Source of the DNA: Locusta migratoria
Taxonomy: Eukaryota > Arthropoda > Insecta > Orthoptera > Acrididae
Direction: 5' to 3'
Length of the DNA: 64,000 nt
NCBI GenBank assembly: GCA_026315105.1
Contig: CM048745.1
Location: 152,231,323-152,295,322 of the forward strand
In this document: positions 35,847 through 47,152 of the stretch, piece by piece
Layout of the letters: each line of letters begins with the position of its first letter
Numbering within the stretch: the first letter of the stretch is position 1
Translations under genes and position numbers: made by a program
The notes under the pieces: generated by a model
What the model was told of the DNA's origin: nothing
Seen by the model: only the letters and a program-made list of their open reading frames with translations
Databases searched by the model: none

Positions 35847-37005
35847 GGCCGTGTCCTACGTGGGCGACAAAAGCGAGCGACAGCTTCAAGCGACAAATCT
35901 CAACACAGTGTATCGCTATGGTTCTGTCCTACGTGAGCGACATCTGCAGCGCCGCGCGTCAGACGCGACAACGAGCGACGTTTGAATCTCAAACCTGCTT
36001 GAATCTTGTCGCTGTCGCACGCGCGACAAAGTGTCGAATTCGTAGAAAATCGTCTGCTTGTCGAGGTTATAAAGGATGTCGCCAGATTCTGCGACCTAAT
36101 TATCCCTGAAGTTTATGAAAGTGCAACTGTTTCTGCATTAACAGAATGTAAAATTGCAGTTGTGCACGTAATTAGAAGTAAATTTTTAAATTGTTTCTAG
36201 TATGACAGTTTTTACTTTTTATTCTGAGTGGTAGTTTGATTTACACAATGACGAACGTGTTTTGAACAATTACATTTGCGTGTTTTTTAAACATTTGCAG
36301 TAACAACAAACTTACTCGATATATATAGGATGTCACACAAGATGTGTGTAAAATTACGTTTCTGAATAAAATATCTTGCTATAATGTTTCAACAGGAATT
36401 TAATGTGTTTGGTAGGGCTTCAGTGGGATACGTATGTTTGCAATAAAAATGAATATATTGGTATTAACTTGGTAAAAAAAAAATTAAAACTTGGAAGCCC
36501 ACATCACTACCCATATGTAACGCCCGCTGCTAGCAATTCCGTTCAGAATTAAATGATTTACTGTCGTCCTACAATAAAAAAAAAAGACTCATTTTGTACT
36601 TATTCAGTTGTTGGTTTGTAGTCACAAAAGAAAAACTCTAAAGTATCTGTATTCGTATTGGGCTAGTGATCTTCACTGTCTATTTTCGTATTTGAAGTTA
36701 TGAATGAAATAGTCCACGAAAATTCTTCACTTTGTAAATTTAATGTACAGCACTCTCTTTACGTCTTATTTCATAAAGTAAATAAAACTTTATTGCCTTA
36801 CTCTGGAGCTATCGTTATTCTACGGTTTACGGGTGGCAAATTTTAGAAACAGCTGATCACTTCTAGCGGCCATCTTGTAGCGAGAAGTTGTCGCTCACGT
36901 AGGACACCCGGCCATGTCGCCGAATGTCGCCGCTTGTAGCTGCAGTGTCGCGTCGCTGTATGTCGCGCGCGTCGCACGCTTTTGTCGCCCACGTAGGACA
37001 CGGCC
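35847..37005. mobile_element. PIF/Harbinger-type non-autonomous element (1159 bp)
   Basis: The ends ggccgtgtcctacgtgggcg and its inverted complement are perfect for about 29 bases. TAA lies on both sides (35844-35846 and 37006-37008), the 3-bp duplication expected for PIF/Harbinger. Many GCGACA/TGTCGC motifs are clustered near both ends. The centre is AT-rich with no transposase. Confidence 0.85.
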
Positions 37006-37172
37006 TAAGGCGTGTTCCAACGTTAGTGTCTGTATAATGTGTTTCCACGGAATCTTTATACCAAAGCTTCCCATCAACTGCGCACATGGCGTACGCATGG
37101 CTAAGAGCTGTCAGCCTTAATATCCAATACATATATACCTATCCCCTCACGTCCCACTGTCCATGGCGGTCA

Positions 37173-37359
37173 GCCGAGGCCGAGCGCATTGAGGCGCTAT
37201 GCTCCGATGCGCGAGGCCGTTCCCTGTCGGGGATTCGAATCCCCCCCTCGGCCATGGATGTTTGTGCTGTCTTTAGTACAAGGTAGTTCATAAATAGTTT
37301 GTAAGTTTAGTGACTGATGATGCCGCAGTTTAATCTCATAAGCTTTACAAACATTTGAA
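37173..37359 (+). repeat. SINE (family B)
   Basis: Flanked by catggcggtca at 37162-37172 and 37360-37370. Box A gccgaggccgagcg and box B gattcgaatcc precede the usual tail. Confidence 0.92.
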
Positions 37360-37439
37360 CATGGCGGTCAAGTTATTTTTCTCTTTATGCTTTCGACATA
37401 TTGAAACATCTTGACCGTTGCAAGGCACATAAATAAATT

Positions 37440-37687
37440 GGGTGATGCGCATGAGTAGGAAAAATAATCACATGATGTTCGATTACAGCATTAGAAGTGA
37501 GTTTCTTGATACAGTTACGTCGTTCAAATATCTAGGCGTAACATTGCAGAGCGATATCAAATGGAACGAACATGAAAGGACAGTTGTGAGTAAGGCGGAC
37601 AGCCGACTTCGGTTTATTGGGAGAATTTTGGGAAGATGTACTTCATCTGTAAAGGAGACCTCATATGAAACGTTTGTACGACGGTGT
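37440..37687 (+). pseudogene. CR1-type LINE, 5' part of a split copy
   Basis: Encodes FKYLGVTLQSDIKWNEH, SKADSRLRFIGRILGRC and SVKETSYETFVR, colinear with 42910-43152 of the larger copy. It stops exactly where an inverted repeat begins. The continuation resumes at 45727, so both parts are one LINE insertion split by the segment between them. Confidence 0.85.
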
Positions 37688-38183
37688 CCGGGCACTTGCC
37701 ACGCCGGACGCTTGCCACGCCGGACTTTTGCCACACTTCTACCTGCTCCGAAGGGTCGGGTGCCGCTGTCTCCTCCTCCTCCTCCTCCGCCCCTAACATC
37801 CGGCTCAGGAATTTCCGTGCACGGTGTCCAGGCCTGCACACTGGTCACACTGCACACTGTTCACTAGTACTCACATTACATTACGAGTTTCGTAAGTTGT
37901 GCTTCTTCTTTCTGTTCTATTGCACATCATAGCAATTATAGCCCTTCCCTTCGAAAACTAGGTTGCTTGCTCTGCGACTCTGTGGATAGCAAACCTAAAA
38001 AAATCTAGAACAGTGTACGTTACAAAGATTGCACTCTATATTACTTCAGTTTCTCATATGAAACATTTTGAAATTGTATGTCGACTTTAAGTGACCTGTA
38101 AAAGACAGATGCTCTCACCTTGTTTAGTCAATGTATTTGCGGTCACTGATTTGAACATTATCCCACTACACTTTTTTAACAAA

Positions 38184-38400
38184 TTAGCTGAAAACCCAGC
38201 GTTGCGCGGATATTTATTTATTTATTTATTCATTTCTGCCTTGAGTTATTACTTCTCCTATCCTCTCTCTGTCCATCTCCCTTTTTCTAACATGATGTTA
38301 TATTTTTTTATGGTTCCGGACCTAGGTCAGCAAAAACAGAATCCTTGTTGGATCCCTCTGTCAATTACTCAATTCTCATATCCAAGATGTCAAATTTAAG
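38184..38400 (-). mobile_element. Helitron 3' end
   Basis: On the minus strand a hairpin (ccgcgcaacgctggg) is followed by ttttcagCTAA and T, the Helitron 3' signature. The adjacent TTTA repeats match the 3' regions of the Helitrons at 51320 and 59928. The 5' end is not located. Confidence 0.65.
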
Positions 38401-39169
38401 TAGAAGCCATTGTCTTAAACGATGAATGTTCATAAAGTGAAATTAATTTAAGTCCGTACTCCAGAACGATGTAAATTCAATGTTAGATTGTGTTTGGCGT
38501 AAACTTCTGGAAACACTTCTATCGTTGAGATGAGAAATGGTAATAACACCGCCATGCATTGGTTCCATGATGTAGTACTAAACTGTTTATCTCTCACAGT
38601 TAGTGTATGCTGAAGTATTAGTATGTTACAGTGTAGCCTGGGGACAATGTAGTTATTCTGTATGCAATGCTCCCTATTATCGAAAACTCGACGAATGCTG
38701 AAAGCCTGGTAATTCAGTCAACAGAGCGGTTCATGTCTGTTTAAATAAGACGTCATGGTGGTATTAATGTGCGATAAAGTAAGTCTGAGTAATCGTTGAA
38801 GGAATGGCGTCAGGTGATCTTCTCTTCCATTAAATATAGTATTTCCAGTGAATTGTCTTGACTGTGTTAGCAGCATCGGCCACTGTTTCAGCTAATAAAT
38901 TTCCCCACGTCCTTCAGTGATTATTTCGTAAAGCACGAAGTTGAAATCTACCTTGTGTAGTAGAACTATATATCAGAAGTCGGATTATAACTAGATGCCA
39001 TTGTATCTGCAAAAGAAGACGTCCTTCTCTATCTTAATGTAGTCCGCACCAAAAGTAAGTAATTTCACATTTTAATCACAATATTGTACCAAACAATTAT
39101 GAAAGCAGAGGCGTTTCTGATGAGTTTGTCGCTCGCGTGTGTATATTATCTCTAGTGGCAGGCAGAGAG

Positions 39170-39570
39170 CAGAAATATCTCTGGAGTGAGCTTCCAGATG
39201 CGCAGAACAGATTTTGTATTCTCAACATTAAGGTGCAAATGTCACATGATATTGGGAAAAATCTACTAATCGTTGACTTTATCTTGGTCCCTTTTTGTTC
39301 GATTAATGGACCTTTTAGCGACGCTTCCTCAACTTTGTTGTTGCTTCTATGACACATTTATTTACATATTGTTTCATGTTATGTGGTTGCTCTGCAAAAA
39401 GGAGGTGGGTCTTCTTCGCAAACAATGCGGTACAAACTAATCGTAATAGCAAATAAATGTGGGGGAAAAGTGGATTTGTCTCAATATCACGTGGTAATTC
39501 CAGCTTAATGTTGAGAACATGCACAGAATTCAATGCTCACTCCATAGATATTTCTACTATATATACAATT
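39170..39570. repeat. Imperfect inverted repeat (about 400 bp)
   Basis: Left arm segments gcagaaatatctctggagtgagc and attctcaacattaag, with cacatgatattg, occur inverted and in reverse order at 39480-39565. No ORF or TSD is seen. Confidence 0.55.
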
Positions 39571-40609
39571 TAGTGTTTATACCAGTGATCTCTATACAAA
39601 CTGGATGTATAACTCTGGTGTCTGAGCATAGAATTGCAGCGTGCCGGCACATTCATATGTTTTGTACACGATTTCGCATCGTCCGCCATGTTTAAATTGG
39701 GCAAACAAGTTTTCATCAGTTATTATGTGACAAAGAATTGCTTGCTTACCTCTTCATTTGGAATTTAATTCAATATTCGATGTTGTAGGCTGATATGGGA
39801 GCAGAATCGAAACATATTTTCTTCTCTTTCTCTTGAAATGCTTCTTAGCAGCCATGTTTGAATTTGGCAAGAAACTAAATATGAATATCTATGGCTGGCA
39901 CGCTAATACAGCTGAAGTTCAACATCCAGAGTGTATATAGATCAATGGTTTATACCCAGAAAAAGATGCACTTTTATTTCCATGACATTGCAAAACATAT
40001 GGGATACAGCCAGGAAGAACAAAATTTTTGTGTTCTACCTGGAATAAATTTTACTTGGAGAGGCAGCGGTTTATTATGTTAACGTTGGCAACGAAATATT
40101 CGCTTTAGGGGGATCAATAATTTACTGATTGGAATAAAATTATTTATTTCATTAGCTACACAAAGAATTATTCCCCTCATTGTACGTGACTGATTTTTCA
40201 AAAAGGATTCAACATCAATACACTACACCGCTGCCGTAAGGAAAATCGTATCCCTTGTTTCAGTGTATTACACCTTAGTTATGCGCATATAAAAAGTAGC
40301 ATCACCAGTTATTAGTTATTTGGTGTACTATGTAACAGCGCCTCTATCGGATGTTTGCTACACTACGCAGCAATTCAAGCGTAACATACACCAGAAACTA
40401 CAAATTACATCTTTCCTTCCCCTGATCCGATTTTGATGAAATGAAGCTTATATGTTGCCCCAAGGTACTCTCAGTTGACCTACGAAACCCTATGAAAGTT
40501 CGTATAGTACTCATGGAGATTTGCTGTACTACACCATACTTACAAGCATAATATACATAAAAACTTCAAATTACAATTTCCCTTCCCATCCTTACCCAAA
40601 CAATCTGAG

Positions 40610-40680
40610 CGTAAGCTCCGCCTCTAATGACCACATTGTCGACGGGCCGTTAAACGCTAATATTCCTTCCTTCTTTCCTG
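40610..40680 (+). repeat. SINE family A 3' end fragment
   Basis: The segment gaccacattgtcgacgggcc, gttaaacgctaat and a ttccttcctt tail match the reverse complement of the SINE ends at 1857 and 18867. The tRNA head is absent. Confidence 0.65.
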
Positions 40681-41032
40681 ACTAAAATCAATATTTCTTG
40701 TTACTTGTCCAGGATATAATATGAATATTTTCTGTGGAGAGCCCATGCCTTAGCAAGTGATAGAAAGCTGTCCGTGTGAGAAACTTGGAGATTTCAAATA
40801 CACTCCACAGTATTGAGTAGATTGCCCTGTAATATATTAATCATTATAGAAAATGCAAGTCCCACTGCAAACGGCAGGCTCTTAGTTAAAAAGCCAGATC
40901 TGTCGGAAATAAGGGGTATTCGTCGGATGTACTGTTTCATTCTCTTCCTTTCCTTGTAGCTCTATAGATGTCTATTGCTTCTTCCTACAGCGCTTTGCGC
41001 TTCACAATTAAAAGTTGCTTCAAAGTTTTCAA

Positions 41033-41226
41033 ATTCAAATGTTTGTAGAACTTATGGGACTTAACTACGGGGTCATCAGTCCCTAAGTTTACAAACTACT
41101 TATGAACTAGCTAAGACTAAGGACGGCACAAATATCCGTGCCCGAGGGGGGATTCGAACCCCCGACCGTAGTGGCCGTGCTGACTGTGACTGGAGCGCCT
41201 CAGTCCCCTCGGCCACCGCGGCCTGC
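41033..41226 (-). repeat. SINE (family B)
   Basis: Flanked by tcaaagttttcaa at 41020-41032 and 41227-41239. The head is on the minus strand, with box B ggttcgaatcc. Confidence 0.92.
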
Positions 41227-41344
41227 TCAAAGTTTTCAACAGCACTCTCAGCTTTCAGGAATTTCCTTAGGCTCACTGGAATACAGAAGTTTCTTGGCAG
41301 TAAATAAGAAATGTAATAAAAAGTAATGCCTCATGTGAAAAGTT

Positions 41345-43445
41345 TTGATCCATCGGAGTATATATTGACGATGTCTGTGTAGAGACAGGAATTGATGATC
41401 ATGATATCGTCATAGTGTCGATGGTGACCAAAGTTCATAAACCAATCAAGACGGCTAGGAGCGTGTTTTTGTTGGGAAGAGCCGATAAGCAATTGTTAGG
41501 ATTGCACTTAGAAAATGAATGGGCATCGTTTAGTTCCGGTATTATGGATGTTGAGGAATTGTGGACTAAATTTAAGTGCATTGAACATAAAGGGTTAGAG
41601 AAATATGTACCTGTAAAGTCGATTAAGGACGGAAAAGATCCACCTTGGTATAATAATAATGTGAGAAAGCTACTGAGAAAGCAAAGTCTTGCAGTCTCGA
41701 TTCAAAAACGAACACGCAAATGATGACAGGCAAAAGTTAGTACAGATTCTTGCGTCTATAAAAAGATCGATGCGCGAAGCATGCAATAATTACCACACCC
41801 ATACCTTAGCAAAAGATCTTTCCGAGAACCCGAAAAAATTCTGGTCCTATGTGAAATCGATAAGCGGGTCAAAGCCCACTATCCAGTCATTCGATCATTC
41901 CGGGGCAGTAATAGAAGAAAGCAAACGGAAAGCTGAAGTTCTAAATTTAACCTTTAAGAAATCTTTCACGCAAAAGGACCGCACAAATGTACCATCATTT
42001 GATCAACGTACTAATTCTGAAATGGAGGATATAGTAATAGGTATTTCCGGTGTAGGGAAGCAGCTGAGAGAGCTAAATACGAAAAAGTCTGCTGGTCCAG
42101 ATGGAATACCAGTTCGGTTTTACAAAGACTATTCTGCGGCATTGGCCCCTTACTTAGCTTGCATTTATCGCGAATATTTAATTCAGCGCAAAGTTCCAAG
42201 TGGCTGGAAAAAAGCGCAGGTGACTCCCGTTTATAAGAAAGGAAATAGAACTGACCCCGATAATTAATGGTCAATATCGTTAACATCAGTTTCTTGTAGA
42301 ATTTTGGAGCGTATTCTCAGTTCGAATATAGTAAATTTCCTTGAAACGGAAAAGCTTCTTTCCGTGAATCAGCACGGGTTTAGGAAACATCGTTCATGTG
42401 AAACTCAGCTTGTCCTTTTCTCACATGACATCTTGCGAGGTATGGATGAAGGGCAACCGGCGGATTGTGTTTTTCTCGACTTCAAAAAGGCGTTTGACCC
42501 GGTGCCACACTGCAGACTGCTAACAAGATACGAGGTTATGGATTAGGTACACAGATTTGTGACTGGCTGGAAGAGTTCCTAAGTAATAGAACGCAGTACG
42601 TTGTTCTCGACGGCGCGTGTTCATTAGAGACGAGTGTATCGTCAGGCGTGTCGCAGGGGAGTGTGATAGGACCGCTATTATTTTCTATCTATATAAATGT
42701 TTTGATGTACAGAGTAACTTGTAATTTGCGGCTGTTTGCTGATGATGCTGTGGTGTATGGGAGGGTGTCATCTTTAACTGACTATAATAGCATACAGAAT
42801 GACTTAGACAAAATTTCTAGTTGGTGCAAAGAATGGCAGCTAGCTCTCAAAGTAAAATAAAGAAATAAATAAATAAAAATAAAATAAAATAAATAAAAAA
42901 AATTTAAGGCGATACTCATGAGTAGGAAAAACAAACCCATAATGTTCGAATACAGCATTAGTAGTGAGCTTCTTGATGGAGTCGCGTCGTTCAAATATCT
43001 AGGCCTAACATTTCAGAGCGATATGAAATGGAACGAACATTTAAGGGCAGTTATGAGTAAGGCGGACAGACGACTTCGGTTAATTGGGAGCACTTTGGGA
43101 CGATGCACTTCATCTGTAAAGGAGACCGCGTATAAAACGCTTGTACGATCACGTCTTGAGTATTACTCAAGTGTTTGGGACCCGCAGCAGATCAGTTTAA
43201 AGGAAGACATAGAAACAGTTCAGAGGCGAGCAGCTAGGTTTGTTACTGGTAGGTTCGACCAATGCGCGAGTGCCATAGAAATGATCTGGGAACTCAGTTT
43301 GGGATCGCTGGAGGAAAGACGACGTTCTTTTCGTGAATTTCTGTTGAGGAAATTTAGAGGGCCGGAATTAGAAGCTGAGTGTAATACGATCTTGCTGCCA
43401 CCTACTTACATTTCACGTAGTGATCACAAAGACAAGATAAATTAG
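41345..43445 (+). pseudogene. CR1-type endonuclease end and reverse transcriptase, broken
   Basis: The first part contains GIDDHDIVIV, an altered S-D-H motif of the APE endonuclease, and the linker DPPWYNNNVRKLLRKQ. The RT reads KSAGPDGIPVRFYKD, KKAQVTPVYKKGNRTDPDN, QHGFRKHRSCETQL, VFLDFKKAFDPVPH, SQGSVIGPLLFSIYIN and LRLFADDAVVYG, so the catalytic ADD is kept. The C-terminal part reads FKYLGLTFQSDMKWNEH, LEYYSSVWDPQQ and VQRRAARFVTGRF. Stops or frameshifts occur near 41720, 42268, 42547, 42600 and 42860. The motif set fits the CR1/L2 group of LINEs, which insert by target-primed reverse transcription. Confidence 0.88.
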
Positions 43446-43592
43446 GGGTCGTATGGAGGCATATCGGCATTCCTTTTTTCCTTGTTCTATTTGGGAGTAG
43501 AATGGGAAAGGAAATGCCTAGTAGTGGTACAGTGTACCCTCCGCCTCGCACCTTACAATGGATTGCGGATTATTTATGTAGATGTAGATCAC
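41345..43592 (+). mobile_element. CR1-type LINE, 5'-truncated, most complete copy
   Basis: It starts inside the endonuclease C-terminus (about 41345) and ends with tatgtagatgtagatc at about 43590, a GTAGAT-type tail shared with the copies at 46370 and 54650. It abuts the minus-strand Helitron that lacks its own 3' hairpin, so it probably inserted into that Helitron. An AATAAA-rich microsatellite (42858-42900) expands within it. Confidence 0.88.
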
Positions 43593-43614
43593 ACATTTAT
43601 ATTTTGTACAATTG

Positions 43615-44460
43615 TATAATTTTTCAGGTATATATTCATTTGTATAAGTGCTGTATGTCTGAAAAAATCTGTTGCGAATGTAAATAATAGTAAAGAAGTA
43701 ATAGATTGCGTGCGTGATGGGGTGGTTTGCCATGAACGTTACTGTTTATGTGCTCATAGATCATGAACTACGTGTCGTACTGTGAAAAAATTTAGAAGCT
43801 TCATTAAACTATATGCGTGTATACTGTCTTCAAAATTTCCAGCGGCTACAATTTTTAGTGTAGAAATTATAAATTGTGATGTCATACCGAATGCCGTAAT
43901 TTTAGTCCACGAACAGTGGAAAAGTAGTAAGCGAGAAACTTTTTTCCTTTCATTATTTTGCTATGGTTTTCAGCGAGAATAAGCTCAATAAAGGTTTGAA
44001 ATTATGTTTAAATTTGGTTTCAAGTTGCTAAGTACTGTCATTCTCATACAGTGTGTGAATAAAGTCTCGTCGCATTATGTGGCAGTTTCTTGCAACTATA
44101 TTGTTTATGACGTATCTCCTGAACCACGTGTCGTATGTTGTTCTTACCCAGACAGCATTGTTACCTCATGGTAAGGAATATGTGCACCAAATTTGGTTGA
44201 TTTCGGCCCAGTGTTTTAGGAGAAGATGTGCAACACTGTCGTTAGATGCAGCAGTTTTTCGCGCATCTCATTATTTATGAAGTCATATCTCGTGAACTAT
44301 ATGTTGAAACATGATCCTAACACTTAGGCGCGGCGACCGTCCTCATGGATCGAAGCTTACGTGTACAAAATTTCATAATCATTGAAAGAAAACTGTAGAA
44401 TTGTATACAATACGTACAAATAAACAAATATACGGAGTCTCTGCTTTAAATATAAAGAGA
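43615..44460 (-). mobile_element. Non-autonomous Helitron, 3' end missing
   Basis: Reverse-complement match to the Helitrons at 47153-51320 and 58880-59928 over nearly their whole length (for example cgaccgtcctcatgg, gcattatgtggcagtttcttgc, ttacctcatggtaagg). The 3' hairpin and CTAG end are replaced by the CR1 LINE tail at about 43592. The 5' end decays near 44460 (ctctgctttaaatata). Confidence 0.82.
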
Positions 44461-44499
44461 TATCGGATTTTAGAGAGTAAATTAATGTAGACTGTGTCG

Positions 44500-44690
44500 T
44501 TAGTTATATCAATATTATTTCGCAATAGCGAATTTTTCTTAGCGTCACTGTATGAGGTAGGCTGTTATACCAAATTGTAACATATGAAAATTTGTGGCGG
44601 GCCGGGACTGGAACCCGGGTTTCGCGCTTTTCGCGAGCGGTCGCCTTAACCACTAGGCTACCCGAGCACGATTCCAGGACTGTCCCAAAC
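44500..44690 (-). repeat. tRNA-headed SINE (family D)
   Basis: The minus strand has box A tagcctagtggttaagg and box B gggttccagtccc (44595-44680), followed by a tail containing acagtgacgctaagaaaaat. This tail recurs twice in the palindrome at 44846-45074. The acceptor stem does not pair, so I do not call a tRNA gene. Confidence 0.7.
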
Positions 44691-44845
44691 TTCCATATAC
44701 CTCACTGACTGCGCATATGAGTTAACTACATTCATCCCTTAGCACTGGCAGCTTAATCTGTATTCCCGCACCAGGGAGAATGAAAACAACGAGGCATTAA
44801 CCTACGCTGTTATCGTCATTGCCTTGCTTAGGCATCTGTTAAATA

Positions 44846-45074
44846 ATTGTATGGTGTCGAATTACAGTGTTGACATTTTTATCAATATTATTTCGCAATA
44901 GCGAATTTTTCTTAGCGTCACTGTATAAGGTATCGATGTTATACCAAATTGTGACATGTGACATATGTCACAATTTGGTATAACATCTATAGCTTATACA
45001 GTGACGCTAAGAAAAATTCGCTATTGCGAAATAATATTGATAAAATATCAACACTGTAATTCATCACCATACAG
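44846..45074. repeat. Large palindrome (two inverted SINE-D tails)
   Basis: Two arms of about 110 bp, nearly perfect reverse complements, meet at gtgacatgtgacatatgtcac near 44958. Each arm is the SINE-D tail without its tRNA head. Confidence 0.9.
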
Positions 45075-45179
45075 TTATGTGTCGTTAGTCTTTACTTTCT
45101 TTCTTTTCTTTTTTCATTACCATTGCTTTTACGTCGTTCCTTTCTTGTTCATGCTCATAGCGATGGGCTGTTTCTCTCG

Positions 45180-45238
45180 CAATCGTAGCCTTGCTGTCGA
45201 TCGCGCAGTTACTGCCCGCAGTTTCGAGTCGTCCCTCG

Positions 45239-45282
<44 letters not shown>

Positions 45283-45392
45283 CGTGTGTGTTTTGTCCTT
45301 AGGTTACTTTAAGTTATTTCCAGTAATTTTTAAGCCTAGGGACTGATAACCGCAGTCGTTAACTCCCATAGACTTTATAACATTTGAACATT
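45180..45392 (+). repeat. Degenerate SINE (family B) containing a (TG)n tract
   Basis: Box-B-like gtttcgagtcgtccctcgg is followed by a TG tract (45242-45282) at the position where family B has catgggtgtttgtg. The tail then runs to actttataacatttgaaca. The microsatellite probably expanded from the SINE itself. Confidence 0.75.
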
Positions 45393-45726
45393 TTCAATTT
45401 TTAGTAATGGAGTAATGGATCTATTTTTATGCTTGGGAGAACTAATTACATACTGAAACAGATGACGATATTGCTTTTGTTTCCCAAAAGTTGTAAATAA
45501 ATATTTCGATCTCGGGATATTTAAAAGAAGTTCTATATTTCTCCAAGATGTCCAAGAAGTAAGTTGTATAGAACGTGGCTTGAAAGCGGGCAGTAGGACG
45601 TGGACGGGCGGGCGTCCCTTGCCTGGTGGGGAGGGGGGGGGGTTGCCTGAGGGACGGCTAATCCAGATACCTGTCAGGTGTGGCAAAAGTCCGGCGTGGC
45701 AAAAGTCCGGCGTGGCAAGTGTCCGG

Positions 45727-46385
45727 GAGTATTGCTCAATTGTTTGGGACCCGCAGCAGATCAGTTTAAAGGAAGACATACAAGCAGTTCAGAGGCAAGC
45801 AACTAGGTTCGTTACTGGTAGGTTCAACCAATGCGCGAGTGTCACGCAAATTCTCCGGAAACTCAAATGGCCGGCCGCGGTGGCAGAGAGGACTGATGCG
45901 CTCCAGTCACGGACTGCACGGCCACTACGGTCGGGGGTTCGAATCCCCCCTCGGGCATGGATATTTGTGCCGTCCTTAGTATAGTTAGTTCATAAGTAGT
46001 TTGTAAGTTTAGGGACTGATAACCCCGTAGTTAAGCCCCGTAAGCTATACAAACATTTGAACCTTTTGAACTCAAATGGGGATCGCTGGAGGAAAGACGA
46101 CGTTCTTTTCGAGAAATTTTGTTGAGGTAATTTAGAGAGCCGGAACTTGAAGCTGAGTGTAGAACGATTTTCCTGCCGCCTAACTTACATTTCTCGTAGT
46201 GATCACAAAGACAAGATAAGAGAAATTAGGTCTCGTACGGATGCATATAGACATTCTTTTATCCTCGTTCTATTTGGGAGTGGAATAGGAAAGGAAATGC
46301 TTAGTAGTGGTACAGTGTACCCTCGGCCACGCACTTTGCCGTGGATTACGGAGTATATATGTAGATGTAGAAGTAGATCTTTGAC
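45727..46385 (+). pseudogene. CR1-type LINE, 3' part of the split copy
   Basis: It starts gagtattgctcaattgtttggg, colinear with 43159 onward of the larger copy. It encodes WDPQQISLKEDIQAVQRQATRFVTGRF and ends in the same GTAGAT-type tail (about 46360-46380). A family-B SINE at 45871-46068 splits it. Small deletions disrupt the frame after the SINE. Confidence 0.85.
45871..46068 (+). repeat. SINE (family B), full length
   Basis: Flanked by aactcaaatgg at 45860-45870 and 46069-46079. The head ccggccgcggtggcagagagg and box B ggttcgaatcc are followed by the usual body and tail. Confidence 0.93.
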
Positions 46386-46389
46386 AATT

Positions 46390-47152
46390 TCTATGCGGAT
46401 ACACAAATACTCTTGATCCCTTTCGGGAATACAGTTAGGCTGCGAGCAAGGGGAAGCAATTGGCAGGGGACACTACCCTCGTAATCTGCGATATGTTGAG
46501 AATTTGGGCAGGTCAGGAAGCGTGCCTGGATAACCTGATTCGTTGACGCGTGGTAGTTCAACGCGCTCGATGCCCTGTGTATAAATTCAATTAAATGAAC
46601 TGAACGAACAACCTAGAACTAACGCAAACGAACGACTGCGAAGAACTGATATATTCGAAGAAAAAAAATCTTAAGGCGACAGCTGGCCCGAAGCGGGAAA
46701 TCCGGGTTCGAATCCCGGCTCAGCACAAAATTTCTACCTCGTCACTGAATTTATTTCAGTGCACTGCAACGGTCGAGATGTTTCAATATTTAGAGTTCAT
46801 AAATTTACGGCTGTTAAAGTCAACCAATTGTGCTCAAAAGAACGGACACCATATCGATAAGATTCCTCTTTCATTCCGAACGCCACTGTTAACAGTTGTC
46901 TGACAGTAGTATGACAGTATTGCAGGCCAGATTTTTTTTTTTTTTTTTCAAAATATAATTTAGGAACGGTTACATTTAAATCGTCGCAGTTTCTTCTGCT
47001 TCACCACTATACTTTAAACTTTAAAATGAACTAACACATTATAGTTACCAACTTATATTTGCACTGTTATCACAAGTTTGTAGCTGAAACAAGGAAAATA
47101 AAAAAGTTATATGGTATGATTTAATGTAGGTAGAAAGAAAATTGCACTTTAT
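46390..47152. other. Non-coding spacer with a tRNA-like fragment
   Basis: At 46683-46728 a box-B-like gggttcgaatcccggctcag follows agctggcccgaagcggg. It is a partial tRNA-like head with no acceptor stem. A poly-T tract lies at 46930-46949. No gene. Confidence 0.45.

Larger units (their letters stand above)
37737..41032. other. Interior of the 8-kb segment, mostly Helitron-related and unassigned
   Basis: A minus-strand Helitron 3' end lies at 38184-38215. The segment ggttccggacctaggtcagc (about 38311-38330) recurs at 57400-57420, also next to a Helitron end. An imperfect inverted repeat lies at 39170-39570 and a SINE A tail at 40610-40680. No gene. Confidence 0.45.
37688..45726. mobile_element. 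8-kb segment bounded by 49-bp inverted repeats
   Basis: The left end (37688-37736) and the inverted right end (45678-45726) match at 46 of 49 positions. Each end holds tandem copies of a 16-bp TTGCCACGCCGGACTT motif. The segment splits a CR1 LINE between adjacent codons, with fewer than 10 LINE bases unaccounted for. No target-site duplication and no transposase are found. Most of the inside is other insertions: a Helitron end, an inverted repeat, SINEs, a CR1 LINE, a second Helitron and a palindrome. I infer a large non-autonomous DNA transposon of unknown superfamily. Confidence 0.6.

Noticed and set aside
37483..37857. Minus-strand frame with a poly-Gly stretch
   Set aside because: It crosses the boundary between a LINE fragment and the GC-rich inverted repeat; the Gly run is a CCT repeat read backwards.
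44595..44680. Possible tRNA gene on the minus strand
   Set aside because: Boxes A and B are present but the acceptor stem does not pair, and it is followed by a repeated tail. It is a SINE head.
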